Source: Desulfothermus okinawensis JCM 13304
GTDB taxonomy: Bacteria; Desulfobacterota; Desulfovibrionia; Desulfovibrionales; Desulfothermaceae
Assembly: GCA_001311565.1 (NCBI GenBank)
Contig: BBBM01000001.1
Location: 62,001-126,000 of the forward strand
DNA: 64,000 nucleotides
Direction: 5' to 3'
Program-made: the position numbers and the translations under genes
Shown here: positions 31,427 to 42,570 of the stretch, one piece after another
Position numbering within the stretch: position 1 is the stretch's first letter
How the letters are laid out: every line of letters starts with the position of its first letter
The notes under the pieces: model-generated
Seen by the model: the letters and a program-made list of their open reading frames with translations, nothing else
Told to the model about the DNA's origin: nothing
Databases searched by the model: none

Positions 31427-32708
31427 TTAATTAAATGTTAGAGTCTTTAATTTTGGCATAATCTTTACAAGCTCAAATGCAATCTTAAGCTGGTTGTCTT
31501 TCTCTAGCATCTCTTTGGCCTTTTTATCCAACTGGGCCTGTTTGTTTTTTGTGTTCTCTTTATTTTTAAGATGCCTTTCAAGGTCTTTTTCCCTGATTTT
31601 CATAATCTTTTCCATTAATTTTTCCTGTTTATCTTTCTTTGTAACAACCAAGGGCACCTCAATATCAGGGGTAATGCCCTGGGCCTGTATTGATCTGCCA
31701 GATGGAGTATAATATTTAGCTGTGGTTAGTTTAATGGCAGACCCATCATAAAGGGGGATTATGGTCTGCACAGAACCTTTTCCGAAACTACGTTCTCCCA
31801 CAAGTAGTGCTCTATGTTGATCTTGCAGGGCACCGGCAACAATTTCAGAGGCAGAAGCACTACCAGCATTAATAAGTACTACTAGGGGACAACTTACATC
31901 TGTATCCTGTTTCTGGGCAGAAAAACTCATCTTACTCTCAGGAACCCTTCCCTTAGTATAGACTATAAGTCCTTTTTCTAAAAACACATCTGCAACAGAA
32001 ACTGCCTGGTCAAGGAGTCCTCCAGGATTATTTCTTAGATCTAAAATAATCCTTTAAGGGAACTCTTGTGTTTATGTATTGCATCAATTAATTCCTTTGT
32101 GGTATTTGAATTAAAATTGGTTATTCTAATGTATAAAAAAATCTTTCCCAAACATGTGAGATTTCACACTGTGGACTGGGATTTTATCCCTCACAATTGT
32201 CACCTCTTCAGGGACATGGGAGCCTTTGTGAAGAATGGTCAAACGAACCTTAGTACCTTTAGGTCCTCTTATTTTTTTTACTGCCTCAAGTAGGGTTATA
32301 TCATCTGTGGGTTCATCATTTATTCTTATGATTATATCCCCAGCTTTGAGGCCTGCCTTATATGCTGGGGTGTCTTCAATGGGTGAGACTACTGTAAGCC
32401 TACCATTCATTATGGTTATCTCAATCCCTATACCTGTAAATTCACCAGACGTCTCAATCTGCATTTCCTTAAAAGCATCCTTATCCAGATAAAGGGAGTG
32501 GGGATCCAGATTTTTCAGCATGCCTTCAATGGCGCCTTTAATTAATTCCTTCCTATCCACTTTTTTTTACATAATTTTTCTCAACAATACTAAGCACCTG
32601 ACTGAACTCTTTTAATGGCTCGTACATTTTGTCAGCTGTGGACTGTGATGGACTAATTGCCAGAGAAAGTAATAAAAATAGTGTTAAAACCCACTTATTT
32701 ATCTTCAT
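31427..32708 (-). CDS. ctpA: C-terminal processing peptidase, S41 family
   Basis: Periplasmic Ser/Lys protease. Signal peptide [26 protein letters not shown] domain ([18 protein letters not shown]...[10 protein letters not shown]), [15 protein letters not shown], catalytic Ser in [16 protein letters not shown] and Lys in [11 protein letters not shown]; a charged C-terminal helix. Breaks: T8 (32561-32568, needs seven), A7 (32134-32140, needs six), and a short A run near 32053 that has lost one base. About 425 residues. Start ATG 32708 with GGAG upstream. Confidence 0.94.
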
Positions 32709-32847
32709 AATTAACTCCAACGTTTTTTTTGTTAAAAAAAATCCCATAAGACCTTTGTTAGACCATATAAAGTAATTCTTTTTTGTTCTATTTCATTGAC
32801 CCAAAAAAATTCAAGGATTAATATGGGAATCGATTACAAGACGTCCT

Positions 32848-33674
32848 TTATGTTAGATGCGACATAAGGAGCCTGTATGCCTCGTGAACATCAAAGACCT
32901 TCTGGGTCCAAGCCTCAAATTGATATAGGGCCTGATAAATAAACATGTATATCCCAGAAATAGCCTTAATACCTACTTTCTTTGCAGACTTTATCAGGCC
33001 TGTCTCCAGGGGATTGTAAACTACGTCATACACTATTTTAAATTTACCAAGTCCCTTTTCATCAGGATATGGACTTTTATTACTGTAAGAAGACATGCCA
33101 AGGGGTGTACAATTTATAAGCATATCTGCTTTAACATATCCCCTTTGCTCCCAGGAAATAACATCTACATTAAACCTTCTCTTTAAAGAGTTTAATTTAC
33201 TAAAATCTCTCCCAGCTACTATAATTTTTTTCAATCTTTTTCTTTTTAAGGCCATAGATACATGCAAGGGCAGCTCCTCCGCATCCAAGAATCAGCGCAG
33301 AATCTATTTTGCTCTCCTTTATTGGCGCTAAAAAACCATCTACATCTGTGTTGTGTCCAATTTTCCTATTGCCATCACGATATACAAGGTTGACTGCCCC
33401 AACGCCTTTAGCTTCATCTGTTAATCCATCTAAAAAAGGAACTATTTTTTTCCTTAAATGGAATGGTTACACTAATGCCCCCAATAGTTAGTATGTCAAA
33501 GGCCACCATAAATTCTGGTAGATGGCATGGGTCTATGTCCCATTTAAAATACACATAGGGGAAATCAAAGTATCTAAAACCCCAGTTATGGATTATTGTA
33601 CTTAAGCTGTGAGATATTGGATGCCCAATAACCCCAAAGATTTTCTCGTATTCAGACCAAGTTTTCCGTTCCAA
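32848..33674 (-). CDS. aroE: Shikimate dehydrogenase
   Basis: NADP-dependent reduction of 3-dehydroshikimate. FGVIGHPISHSLS (shikimate site), VTIPFKEK with catalytic Lys, HNTDVDGF, nucleotide-binding ILGCGGAALACIYGL, INCTPLGM, and VYNPLETGLIKSAKKVG. Two runs, near 33447-33453 and 33224-33230, have one extra base. The start is uncertain: TTG 33674 with GAGGG upstream overlaps the end of korC; an ATG at 33713 would extend further into korC. About 275 residues. Confidence 0.9.
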
Positions 33675-34204
33675 TTTTATAGCCCTCAAGAAGCGCCTTT
33701 TTGTTGTTTTCAATTACTTGTTTCTTTAAATTACTCATATTTTTTTTCCATTGCATTAGTTACTATTCCCAGGTCCAATGCCCTGGTGGCCCCTACCCAG
33801 ACCCCTAAGGCCACCATATTTGCCATTCTTATATCCCCAAGCTTATCTGCTATATTATTTACAGGAACCATCAACACATTGTACTTGTCTTTATCCACCA
33901 AACTTTCATCAACTATGGAAGAATTCACAATAAGGAGGCCATCTTTGACTAACCTTGGCTGGAACTTCATAAGAGATGGTTGATTCATGATTACAAGGGA
34001 CTTTGGATAAAATATGATTGGTGAGCCAATCTCTTCATCAGATATCACCACTGTGCAATTAGCTGTTCCTCCCCTCATCTCCACTCCATACACTGGCATG
34101 TACGTAACATTTAGACCTTGCTCCATGGCTGCATAGGCAAGCACGTTACCAATCAACATAACACCCTGACCGCCAAAACCTGCTATTATCACATCTTGAT
34201 ACAT
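33652..34204 (-). CDS. korC: 2-oxoacid:ferredoxin oxidoreductase, gamma subunit
   Basis: Gamma subunit of the TPP- and Fe-S-dependent 2-oxoglutarate (or related 2-oxoacid) synthase. DVIIAGFGGQGVMLIGNVLAYAA and YMPVYGVEMRGGTANCTVVIS are signatures. The T8 at 33740-33747 should be seven; corrected, the family-typical tail NNKKALLEGYKIG appears and the gene ends at 33652, overlapping aroE. About 183 residues. Confidence 0.92.
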
Positions 34205-34243
34205 AGATCATCACCTCTAATAGTCATTTTCAAAGTATTCTTA

Positions 34244-35003
34244 TCACTTATCCCCTAATTTGTCTTTATAAATACCAGTGGAAAATATTCCATCATTTCT
34301 GTCTCCACCCTTTTATTGGCATCAAGTGGACTCATGTGCCAGTTGGTTGGGCAGGCAGATAACACCTCCACAAAACCAAAACCCAAATCTTCAAGCTGGA
34401 CCATAAAGCATTCTTCATTGCCTTTTTTTGCTTTAAGTATATTTTTTACGTTATTAACGGCAACCCGAGCTGAAAAAGCTGTGCCTTCCAGTGAGCCAAG
34501 CATTTCTGCCATTTTTAGAGGATATCCCTCTTTGTTTTCCCTCCTACCATATGGGGAGGTAGTGGTCTTCTGACCAACTAATGTTGTTGGAGCCATCTGC
34601 CCCCAGTCATTCCATAGACTGTGTTGTTCACAAAGATAATACTCACTCTCTCCCCTCTATTTGCACAATGTACTATTTCAGAAAGTCCAATGGCGGCTAA
34701 GTCTCCGTCCCCTTGATATGCAAATACAAAATTTTCTGGCCTTGCTCTTTTTACTCCAGTTGCAACAGCAGGGGCCCTCCCATGGGGAGCTTCTACCGCA
34801 TCCACATCTATATAATTGTAAATAAAAACAGAACAGCCCACTGACCCAACACAAATGGTGGTATCCTGCAGACCCAGATCATCAATTGTTTGGGCTACTA
34901 ACCTGTGTATAATGCCGTGGTGACAACCAGGGCAAAAGTGGGTAGGAACATCATTCATGCATTTTGGCAATGAAAAGACTTGTTTTTCTAATACTTCAGT
35001 CAT
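34244..35003 (-). CDS. korB: 2-oxoacid:ferredoxin oxidoreductase, beta subunit
   Basis: TPP-binding subunit. [21 protein letters not shown]-type [25 protein letters not shown], and the TPP motif [23 protein letters not shown]. The frame breaks at G5 near 34601 (needs six: [17 protein letters not shown]) and again near 34272, where one G is missing; corrected end [13 protein letters not shown] at 34244. About 252 residues. Confidence 0.93.
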
Positions 35004-35023
35004 ATTATATTCCCCTAATTTAC

Positions 35024-36083
35024 TTAAAACATTTGCTTTATTGGCTCAATAAAGTCCTCTGGAGTGGATACTTTACCAGGCATATTGGCAAAAAAATTCA
35101 CAATCAGTGATGCCACAAAGGGCCAACTTTACATCTTCAACCATCTGACCTGTATTGTTCTCAAGGGTAATAAATTTCTTACCAGACATAGCCAGCTTCT
35201 TCAAAGGTTCATATGGAAAAGGAAAAAGTGTAATAGGCCTAAATACTCCAACCTTATATCCTTGTTCCCTTAATTTCCGTGCACTTGACTTGGCAATTCT
35301 ACCAATGGAGCCAAAAGCTACTGCAACCACATCTGCATCCTCCACTAAAAATTCCTCCCATTTTAGGTCTTGCTCCATGGATTTGTATTTATTTAACAGC
35401 TTCATATTGTGCTCTTCCATGGTGCCTTCACCAAGAAATAGAGATTTTAAAATCCTTTGCTCTCTACCTTTTTTTTCCAGTAAGTTTCCACTCATCTCCC
35501 TCATGGGGATCAATGGTTCGCTCTTTCCACCTTGTAATTGGTTCTTTCATTTGTCCCAAAATGGCGTCTCCTAAAATGAGGACAGGATTTCTATATTTAA
35601 AAGCAAGGTCAAATGCCTCTATGGTAAGGTCATAACATTCCTGACACGTGGATGGTGCCAAAACCATTGTCCTGTAATCTCCATGTCCCCCGCCCCTGGT
35701 GGATTGAAAATAATCTCCCTGGGAAGCTGAATTCCTCCTAGACCAGGACCACCCCGTGTAATATTTACTATAACAGCTGGAAGCTCACTGCCAGCCATAT
35801 AGGAAATTCCCTCTTGTTTCAATGAAATACCAGGGGATGAGGAGGAGGTCATTGCCCTTTTCCCACAGGCAGCTGCTCCTAATACCATATTTATTGAAGC
35901 AATTTCGCTCTCTGCCTGCACAAATTCTCCACCTAATGCCACCAACTCTCTTGACAGATATTCAGGAATATCGCTTTGGGGAGTAATTGGATATGCAAAA
36001 TAACACTCCACCCCAGCATCCAGTGCCCCCATTGCTATGGCCTCATTACCTTTTACAAGCAACCTTTGTGTATTCTTTTCCAT
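35024..36083 (-). CDS. korA: 2-oxoacid:ferredoxin oxidoreductase, alpha subunit
   Basis: Pyrimidine-domain plus transketolase C-domain subunit. [70 protein letters not shown], and a C-terminal [22 protein letters not shown] one-base loss at about 35727 shifts the frame just before [18 protein letters not shown]8 (35469-35476) and A7 (35091-35097) have an extra base. About 352 residues. Starts 3 nt after korD. Confidence 0.93.
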
Positions 36084-36085
36084 AA

Positions 36086-36319
36086 TTACTTATCCCTTTT
36101 TGATTTTATGGTTTTAAAAACCACCAGGGCTCCATCTGGACATATCTCAGCGCAAAAGCCACACCCTCGGCACTTATCTATTTTCTGTTCATTACAAACA
36201 ACAACTTTGTACCCATTTGAATTTAGGGTATCCCCCTGTTCTAATATTCCCTCTGGACATACAGAGGTGCAAAGCAAACATCCTTTACATCTCTCTATTC
36301 TAATTTCAATTCTAGACAT
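36086..36319 (-). CDS. korD: Kor delta subunit, 2x[4Fe-4S] ferredoxin
   Basis: Unbroken 77-residue ferredoxin: [14 protein letters not shown] and [14 protein letters not shown]. Order korD-A-B-C is standard; the complex makes or consumes 2-oxoglutarate with low-potential ferredoxin, consistent with an incomplete or reductive TCA cycle. The 140-nt gap to queA has a poor TTGACT/TAGGAG pair; no firm promoter call. Confidence 0.95.
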   Translation of the reverse strand: MSRIEIRIERCKGCLLCTSVCPEGILEQGDTLNSNGYKVVVCNEQKIDKCRGCGFCAEICPDGALVVFKTIKSKRDK

Positions 36320-36460
36320 AACAATCCTAGCACCTTTTGTTAAAAATTAAAATTGAAATAACTAAATAACAATATGAACCAATTCCAAACTTATCTCCTA
36401 TCCCAAAACAAAAACAGAAGTCAATGGGCTTTTTCTCCTCTCAGTTGAACTTCTGATTGT

Positions 36461-37542
36461 CTATAAAATCAGCATGCAGTCTCCGTATGAGAAAAATCTA
36501 AATTTGTTTTTAACTGCGAAGTTATAAGCAGAAATAATAAATTTTCGCCCTGCAAATGCAGAAACCAATAATAAAAGGGATGACCTGGGTAAATGGAAAT
36601 TGGTAATCATGTGATCAATAATATTAAATTTAAAACCAGGATAGATGTATAAATCAACCCAGCCCTTATACTCTTTAAGGTTATGCAATTTTTTTGTAAA
36701 CACCTTCCAATGTCCTCACAGTGGTGGTTCCAACAGCTATAACCGGTCTATTTTCTTTTTTTTGCAAGGTTTATTTTTTTTGGTTGTTTTTAAATCTATC
36801 TCAACATATTCTTCATGCATTCTGTGTTGACGGATATCTTGACACCTCACTGGCTCAAAAGTACCAGCACCAACATAAAGGGTTATAAAAGCTATCTCTA
36901 CACCTTTTTCTTCTAACTGCCTTATGATGTCCTCGTCAAAATGGAGCCCAGCAGTGGGGGCAGCAACTGACCCGGCCTTTTCTTCCCTTGCAAACACTGT
37001 CTGATATCTTACAAAATCATGAACATCTGCTCCTCTCTTTATGTAAGGAGGAAGGGGCATTGTCCCTAATCTGTTTAGGTGATCAACTAAACGAGACCTC
37101 CAAAAAAAGTTCTACTTCACAACGTCCAAATTGAAACTTTTGTTTAACACGTAGGTAAAAATCATCTGAAAATACCACTATATCTCCTTGCCTTAGACGC
37201 TTAAGTGGTCTAAGAAGTCCATATACCACTGAATAACTCCACTGGCCTTGACTTTTTTTTTTGTATCAAAGGAAGAGGTGTGAGCAATAAAAATTCTATC
37301 TTTGCATTTGTGGATTTTTTTCCTTCCAAATATCCTTGCAGGAATTACCTTGGATTGGTTAAATACCAGGAGACTATTTTCTGGGACAAAATCTGGAAGT
37401 TGTTTAAATTTAGACTCAAAAAAATTTTGACCTATCCACTACTAAAAGTCTTGACTCACTGCGTTTTTTTTAGTGGATACTGGGCAATAAGTTCTTTTGG
37501 TAGGTAAAAATCATAGCTAGATAAAAGAAAATCTTTTTCCAT
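36461..37542 (-). CDS. queA: S-adenosylmethionine:tRNA ribosyltransferase-isomerase
   Basis: Converts preQ1-tRNA to epoxyqueuosine-tRNA; partner of tgt at 3.1 kb. Start [23 protein letters not shown]; then [90 protein letters not shown], and SYGDCMLIL at the end. Many A/T runs (about 37466, 37426, 37255, 37102, 36772, 36752, 36690) break it. About 355 residues after correction. Confidence 0.93.
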
Positions 37543-37575
37543 TTTTTTAATCCTATTATAAAAGGAGTGGAAATC

Positions 37576-38067
37576 ATGATAAAAAAAAATCTTTTTGGTT
37601 GTAGTGGCTACACTCCTCATAAGCTGCAGTCAAATAAAAAAAATATCCGCCATTTAGGAGCAACTCTACCAATGGCACCCAAACTTATACAAAGGAGTAT
37701 CAAAAATCAACGTCCTATGATTTTCCAGATATACCAATTCCCAGTGAACTAAAATTAGAACCCAAAAAAATCCTTGTTGTTTGAATCTACAACAGTTAAA
37801 GCTGGAATACTTGTATATAAGGGTAGGGTAGAGCCTTTATCCCTCTTTGAGTATTTTGAATCCAAACTCCCTCAAAATGGATGGAATTTGAGGAGTTATT
37901 TTAAATATGGAAAGTACATAATATTGTTTTCAAAGGATAAGAAAGACCTGGTTATTAGAATCGTAGACAAGGGCTTTACAACAGAAGCCTATATATGGGT
38001 TGTGCCCAAGACAGCAAACTCAATAAACAAGTCATCTGAAATAGTAGAAGAAGAGATAAAACCATGA
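37576..38067 (+). CDS. Small predicted lipoprotein
   Basis: Corrected N-terminus MIKKIFLVVVATLLISCSQIKK, a lipobox (LLISC) signal. Then DFPDIPIPSELKLEPKKSLLFESTTVKAGILVYKGRVEP, SLFEYFESKLPQNGWNLRS and IRIVDKGFTTEAYIWVVP. I recognise the pattern as a Desulfobacterota lipoprotein type usually found before coaBC, but know no function. A9 (37581-37589), A8 (37637-37644) and A7 (37763-37769) each have one extra base. Stop overlaps coaBC start (ATGA). GGAG precedes ATG 37576. Confidence 0.75.
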
Positions 38068-39289
38068 TTCCAAGATATTTGGACTTTTCATTTCCAAAGT
38101 CACAGGGTGTTCACATTGCCATTACTGGTAGTATAGCTGCATACAAAACATTAGATCTTATTCGAACATTTGTAAAAAAAAGAGGCAAAAGTAAGCGTTA
38201 GCCTATCTAAGGCAGCATTGGAATTTATAACACCAATCACTATCAAGGGTCTTGGAGTAGAGACAGTTACCACGGATATGTTCGCACTTGATTCCCTATA
38301 CTCTCACCTGTATCCTGGCTATGACCCAGAGGTATTTGTGATAGTTCCTGCAACAGCAAATATAATGGCAAAAATTGCCCATGGCATTGCTGATGATTTA
38401 ATCAGTGCTCAAGCCCTTGCATTTGAAAGGCAAATAATTTTAGCTCCAGCCATGAATCCTAGGATGTATAATGCATTGTCTACAAAAAAATAATCTAGAA
38501 AGGCTATTAAGCTATGGCATTAAGATTATAGAACCAGATGTAGGGGATGTTGCATGTGGCGAACAGGGCACTGGAAGGCTTGCAGACCTAAAGGAGATAT
38601 ATTTTCAAATAATTAGACAGTTGGCTCCCCAGGATCTAAAGGGGAAAGAAATATTAATCACCATGGGACCAACAAGGGAATTCTTTGACCCTGTAAGATT
38701 TTGGTCAAATCCTTCAAGTGGAAAAATGGGAGCAGCCCTTGCAACTGCTGCCTGGCTTAGAGGAGCACAGGTCACATGCATATCAGGCGATACAGATGTA
38801 TGGCTTCCAAAGGAGATAACAAAGATTAACGTGATATCTGCTAAAGAAATGTTTGACGCTACCCTTGAATATTGGCCTAAAGCAGATATAGGTTGTCTAT
38901 GTGCAGCTGTTTGCGATTTTAGACCAAAAAAATAGGCTTTCTGAAAAATTTAAAAAGGAAAGTGCTGATGATATTTTCATAATAGAGTTTGAAAAAAAAT
39001 CCTGACATACTTAAGTCATTGGGGGAAACAAAAAAAAGAACACCAGATATTAATTGGATTTGCTGCTGAGACAGAGGACAACTTTATAGAATTGGCTAAG
39101 GAAAAAAATGGCCAGAAAAAAATCTTGACTTTATAGTAGCAAATCAAATAAATCGAAAAAAACTCAGGGTTTAAGAGTGACATAAATAGCGTTGTAATAA
39201 TAAACAGAAGTGGCAACTTTAAGGTGCTTAGCACACTGCTCAAAGCCGATATAGCCTGGGAGATATGGAACAGAGTATTAGAGATCTAA
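38064..39289 (+). CDS. coaBC: Bifunctional phosphopantothenoylcysteine decarboxylase / synthetase
   Basis: Coenzyme A biosynthesis. CoaC half: HIAITGSIAAYKTLDLIRTF, a flavin-binding fold, PATANIMAKIAHGIADDL, and catalytic LAPAMNPRM. CoaB half: ITMGPTREFFDPVRFWSNPSSGKMGAALA, DIGCLCAAVCDFRPKK and FIVANQINR-like region near 39140. At least six A-run insertions. Ends at 39289 inside the next gene (frames overlap by 25 nt). Confidence 0.93.
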
Positions 39290-39852
39290 ATATAAGAAAC
39301 TATCTCTGGATAAATGCAGGTCTTAAATTTATACACGTTTACAAAACAAAGACTAAATTTAGCAGATCACAGAAGCCAGATAGCAAAGCAATTTCCACAT
39401 ATGGAGTCCCTCCTTATAAATATGTTATTACCTATTACAACTTGCATGAGGATATAGATCAATTTTTAAACAATCAAAATCCAAGAACAATTCTTTTTAA
39501 AAATATGATTGGCAATGCTCTCAAGTGGCAGTTTGGATATATCTTTATACCTTGTACAAAAAAAATAGGGACTAGAATAGTAAAAACCCCAGACCTTTTC
39601 TGGACAAAGGTAAGTGAATTAAAGAAAACACACAAAATAACCCATATACTTATCTTTGGGAAAGATGCTCACAAAACCATTGTCCCCCATGTACAATCCA
39701 ATCATCCATATTTTATACAAAAATTTAATTCTTATTCCATAATATGTCTACCATCCCCAGAAGATATGTTACCAGACAACAGAGAGATGAAAAAAAATTG
39801 CATGGCATTTCTTGAGGAAATTAAGCAAACCATTAAACAAAAAAAAGGATAA
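39265..39852 (+). CDS. Unrecognised protein, 195 residues
   Basis: Unbroken frame with no indel. Starts inside coaBC (ATG 39265). Visible: WINAGLKFIHVYKTKTKF, KMIGNALKW, a predicted Rossmann-like stretch TRIVKTPDLFW and THILIFGKDAH, and the C-terminal CLPSPEDMLPDNREMKK. The 'CLPSPEDML' phrase is reminiscent of uracil-DNA-glycosylase-like folds, but the catalytic motifs are not seen and I do not assign a function. Overlap with coaBC suggests co-expression. Confidence 0.7.
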   Translation: MEQSIRDLNIRNYLWINAGLKFIHVYKTKTKFSRSQKPDSKAISTYGVPPYKYVITYYNLHEDIDQFLNNQNPRTILFKNMIGNALKWQFGYIFIPCTKKIGTRIVKTPDLFWTKVSELKKTHKITHILIFGKDAHKTIVPHVQSNHPYFIQKFNSYSIICLPSPEDMLPDNREMKKNCMAFLEEIKQTIKQKKG

Positions 39853-39858
39853 CCTTAA

Positions 39859-40877
39859 ATGGAAACAATACTAGTAACAGGATGTGCTGGTTTTATTGGA
39901 TTTCATCTATGTCAAAAATTATTAGACTCACAATATAATGTGATTGGTATAGATAATCTCAATCCTTATTATTCAGTGGCCTTGAAGGAAGATAGATTAA
40001 AAAATACTTGTGGATAGAAAAAAACTTTCAATTCTATAAAGTTTCCATAGAAGATCGCAACAAAATTGAGAATATTTTTAAAGCTCATAAAATAAAATAC
40101 GTTGTGCATTTAGCTGCACAAGCTGGTGTTAGACATAGCTTAAAGGATCCTTATTCTTATATCGACAGCAATATCGTTGCTTTTATTAACATCCTAGAGG
40201 GGTGCAGACATGGTGGTGTTGAACACCTTGTTTTCGCGTCTTCTAGTTCAGTTTATGGTTTAAATACCAAGATGCCTTTTAGCGTGAGGCACAATGTTGA
40301 TCATCCAATATCTCTTTATGCTGCAACCAAGAAGGCAAATGAGCTTATGGCCCACACATATAGCTATCTCTACGGGCTACCGTGTACTGGTCTTCGTTTC
40401 TTCACTGTTTACGGACCCTGGGGTAGACCTGATATGGCTTTATTTAAGTTTACAAAGGCAATAATTGAAGACAGGCCCATTGATGTATACAACTTCGGGA
40501 AAATGGAAAGGGACTTCACATACATTGATGACATAGTTGAAGGTGTCTTTAAAATAATGACCCACATACCATTACCCAACCCAAATTGGACTTCAGATAA
40601 ACCTGACCCATCGTCTAGCATTTGTCCCTACAAAATATACAACATTGGGAACAACAATTGTGTTAGCCTTGAACACTTTATAGGGGTTATAGAAGAATGC
40701 CTTGGCAAAAAGGCAATCAAAAACTACATGGAAATACAGCCAGGTGATGTTCCAAAGACCTACGCTGACATAGATGAATTGACCAGGGACATTGGATTTA
40801 GACCAAGCACAAAGATAGAAGAGGGTATTCCAAAATTTATAGATTGGTATATGGACTATTACAAAATAAGACACTAA
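39859..40877 (+). CDS. NAD-dependent nucleotide-sugar epimerase (UDP-glucuronate 4-epimerase type)
   Basis: Short-chain dehydrogenase of extended type. [12 protein letters not shown] (GxxGxxG), [14 protein letters not shown], catalytic Ser/Tyr/Lys in ASSSSVYG and [28 protein letters not shown], and [15 protein letters not shown]. This combination matches UDP-glucuronate/galacturonate 4-epimerases feeding capsule or LPS. An A6 and an A7 near 40000-40024 each have an extra base. About 338 residues. It could be another C4-epimerase of the same family. Confidence 0.88.
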
Positions 40878-40916
40878 CCACCTATCTAACTTTAAAGTGC
40901 CACTTTGGAGGACTTC

Positions 40917-41202
40917 ATGGGACTAAAAAAAGTTAAAGATGGAAATGGAGGAATTGTTTAACAAACTAATGGAGCAGGTAGAAGAAGGTACCATCCTACT
41001 ATGGAGGACGTAAAAAAAATTTACCAAACTTGCTGCAAGACTACAAAACTTCGCTCCTGATGAATGGTCATATGAAGCAGAGGACTTTGCCCATTTAGCA
41101 AATCAATTAATTGGTGCAGTAAAAACCAATGATCTACAGGAAATATACAGACTTATTTCTGCTTTAGACGATGCAAAAAAATTATTGTCATCGGTCCTTT
41201 AG
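40917..41202 (+). CDS. Small helical protein of unknown function
   Basis: After correction about 94 residues: LKKLKMEMEELFNKLMEQ, THPTMEDVKKFTKLAARLQNFAP, and EDFAHLANQLIGAVKTNDLQ. Predicted all-helical, acidic. A7 (40924-40930) should be six, a C is missing near 40992, and the A8 at 41012 should be seven. GGAGG precedes ATG. It lies 12 nt upstream of parA, suggesting co-transcription. I do not recognise a family. Confidence 0.6.
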
Positions 41203-41214
41203 GGATGAATAGTA

Positions 41215-41983
41215 ATGCAACACATTATATCAATTGCTAACCAAAAGGGAGGGGTAGGGAAGACCACCACAGCTATAAATCTTGCTGCTTCCCTTGCAGC
41301 CCTGGAAAAAAAAGGTGCTTTTGATTGATTTGGATCCACAGGGCAATGCTACCAGTGGCTTGGGAATAAACGTTAGCAAAGAGAAAAATATATACAGAGC
41401 ATTGTTCAAACCAGATTTGGCCCAGTCCATGATTTATGAAACTAGACTTCCTTACCTTTTTATTATTGGAGCTAATCAAGATTTGATTGGTGCAGAGATA
41501 GAACTAGTGGATAAAATTGGAAGGGAGTTTTATTTACGAGATTTGATAAAAAAAATTGACAATGAATATGAGTTTATTCTTATTGATTGTCCCCCATCAC
41601 TGGGCCTGTTAACTGTAAATGCCTTATGTAGTGCATCTAAGATTCTAATACCCTTGCAATGCGAATACTATGCCTTGGAAGGGATTGCTTACTTGATAAG
41701 GACCTATAACCTTATCAAAAATAGGTTGAATCCCAACCTGAATATATTTGGTGTGGTCCTCACTATGTTCGATAAGAGAAATAATTTATCCCATCAAGTA
41801 GCTGATGAGGTCCGCAAGTACTTTAAAGAACTCGTTTTCAAAACAATAATACCCAGAAATGTAAGGCTCTCAGAAGCACCCAGTCATGGTCTTCCTGCAA
41901 TATTATATGACGTAAGGTCCATAGGTGCCAAGGCATACATGGATTTGGCAAAGGAATTTTTAACGCGTTTTAGGAATATGTGA
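41215..41983 (+). CDS. parA: Chromosome-partitioning ATPase ParA
   Basis: Soj-type. [22 protein letters not shown] (deviant Walker A), [45 protein letters not shown]. About 255 residues after removing one A from the A8 at about 41307-41314. Drives ParB-parS segregation of the origin; parB lies 590 nt downstream. Confidence 0.96.
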
Positions 41984-41989
41984 CTACTA

Positions 41990-42399
41990 TTAAACAAACC
42001 TTAATCTTTTTTTTGGGATACACTCAGTTACTATCTTATCCTTAAAATGTTTCTTCACAATCTTTGAACCGCAATTTAAGCACCTAAAACTTACAAGGCC
42101 GCTTACACTGGCTGCAGTTAGCAAAAATTTTTTTTTGAACATCTGTTTCCCAATTTTTGGTTTCATTACCACACACTTTACATTTAACACTAAAGTCAAA
42201 TGGATATTTAAAATCCCAGCACTTTTTAAATAGCTCCCAGTCTTCCATGGGTTCAATTACTTCTTTATTTGTTCCCATTAACCCATGTCTTTTTAAAACC
42301 ATTTCCACATCTTTTTTTTATGAGAGCCCAAACCTCTGGTTCCACAAAAACGCCTATTAATTTATGATGAATATCAAACAACTCATGAATACCCTTCAT
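41990..42399 (-). CDS. Zinc-ribbon protein antisense between parA and parB
   Basis: About 135 residues: KGIHELFDIHHKLIGVFVEPEVWALIKKDV, then CKVCGNET, QKKIFANCSQCKRPCKF and RCLNCGSKIVKK. Treble-clef/zinc-ribbon cysteines at CxxC, CxxC(xxxC) and CxxC. T8 (42312-42319) has an extra base; a further shift near 42093-42096 (TTTT should be TTT) or in the T9 near 42128-42136 is needed to reach RCLNCG. GGAGGAG precedes ATG 42399. Function unknown. Confidence 0.65.
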
Positions 42400-42570
42400 C
42401 TCTCCTCCAAAATTTTATCTCAGAATATCTTTCATGGTAAAGTATACCAGTTCCAACAAATTAACCTTACACCAATTTCATTTGATTTTTTTACAATTAG
42501 CATTTAAAAGTTTGTTTAGCCACGTATTAATTTAAAACTAAAAACTCCCTAAAAAAAACGGAGACAAAAT

